Source of the DNA: Porticoccaceae bacterium
GTDB lineage: Bacteria > Pseudomonadota > Gammaproteobacteria > Pseudomonadales > Porticoccaceae
Assembly (NCBI GenBank): GCA_024639885.1
Contig: JAHEGD010000004.1
Coordinates: 171,549-235,548 of the forward strand
Reading direction: 5' to 3'
DNA: 64,000 bases
Positions 63,244 to 64,000 of this stretch are shown in pieces. The notes under the pieces were generated by a model. The model was not told the origin of the DNA. It saw only the letters and a program-made list of their open reading frames with translations, and did no database searches. The translations under genes and the position numbers were made by a program. Position 1 is the stretch's first letter; each line of letters begins with the position of its first letter.

Positions 63244-64000
63244 TTACTCCGGCCGCATATGCGGGAATAGCAGTACATCGCGGATTGACGGCGAGTCGGT
63301 CAGCAGCATCACCAAACGGTCGATACCGATGCCCTCGCCGGCGGTTGGCGGCAGCCCGTATTCGAGCGCGCGGATATAGTCGTGGTCGAAGTGCATCGCC
63401 TCATTGTCGCCGGCCTCTTTCTCGGCGACCTGCTGGCGAAACCGCTCGGCTTGGTCTTCGGCGTCGTTGAGCTCCGAGAAGCCGTTGGCCAGTTCGCGGC
63501 CGCCGACGAAAAACTCAAAGCGGTCGGTGACAAACGGGTCGCTGTCACTGCGTCGCGCCAGCGGCGACACTTCGGCCGGGTAGTGGGTAATAAAGGTTGG
63601 CTGGATCAGGCGGTGCTCGACGGTCTCCTCAAAGATTTCGATCTGCACCTTGCCCAGCCCCCAGCTCGGCTTGAGCTTGATGCCCAACTGGGCGGCGATC
63701 TCGCGGGCACCGCTCTCATCGGCCAACTGCTCGGCAGTCAGCTCAGGGTTGTAGTGGAGGATCGAGTCGAACACAGACAGTTGGGCAAACGGCTTAGCAA
63801 AGTCGTAGTGAATCTCATCAACCACCTCGCCGGCCTCGTTGCGGACAGTGTTGACCACGTCGCTGCTGCCAAGCACAGTCTGGGTCAGCTGGCGCAACAT
63901 ATCCTCAGTCAGTGCGATCAGATCGCGGTAGTCGGCGTAGGCTTGGTAGAACTCGAGCATGGTGAACTCGGGGTTGTGGCGGGTCGACAGCCCCTCGTTG
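63244..64000 (-). CDS. lysS: Lysyl-tRNA synthetase (class II), N-terminus outside window
   Basis: [27 protein letters not shown]...[37 protein letters not shown]. Confidence 0.97.
   Translation of the reverse strand, partial: NEGLSTRHNPEFTMLEFYQAYADYRDLIALTEDMLRQLTQTVLGSSDVVNTVRNEAGEVVDEIHYDFAKPFAQLSVFDSILHYNPELTAEQLADESGAREIAAQLGIKLKPSWGLGKVQIEIFEETVEHRLIQPTFITHYPAEVSPLARRSDSDPFVTDRFEFFVGGRELANGFSELNDAEDQAERFRQQVAEKEAGDNEAMHFDHDYIRALEYGLPPTAGEGIGIDRLVMLLTDSPSIRDVLLFPHMRPE

Overview
64 kb window of a high-GC gammaproteobacterial chromosome, probably from the Cellvibrionales/Pseudomonas-like part of the class (inferred from gene order and families only). It is mostly compact housekeeping DNA: secD (partial); ybbP/ybbA-tesA; a bioB-F-HC-D-DUF3094-recJ operon; a MarR/BCCT/TPR-sulfotransferase/TonB-receptor block; SPFH-NfeD; holD-rimI; leuA-pssA-ilvC-ilvN-ilvB; rfaH; cls/ion channel; psd; hemE; gltDB; aroBK-pilQPONM divergent from ponA; yrfG-hslR-hslO-pckA; ubiK-comM; a phd/parE-type module; and lysS (partial). 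No CRISPR array, prophage, transposon, rRNA or convincing tRNA was seen. The items most worth a second look are: a PAS histidine kinase whose catalytic motifs are degraded (H-box His to Arg, N-box Asn to His, G1 box lost); a near-perfect BirA operator in front of a biotin operon that appears to run into recJ; an SD-sequestering hairpin before the TonB receptor; the TonB receptor/TPR-sulfotransferase/BetT-like block next to a CosR/EctR-like MarR regulator; a probable ATT start codon for pilM; a cryptic HolD (psi); a leucine-rich 32-aa ORF before leuA; repeats and dyads in the pckA and ponA/pilM promoters; and a ParE-like toxin with a single in-frame stop beside an intact antitoxin. No clearly new multi-gene system was found. 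The receptor-sulfotransferase-transporter block is the best candidate for undescribed biology.
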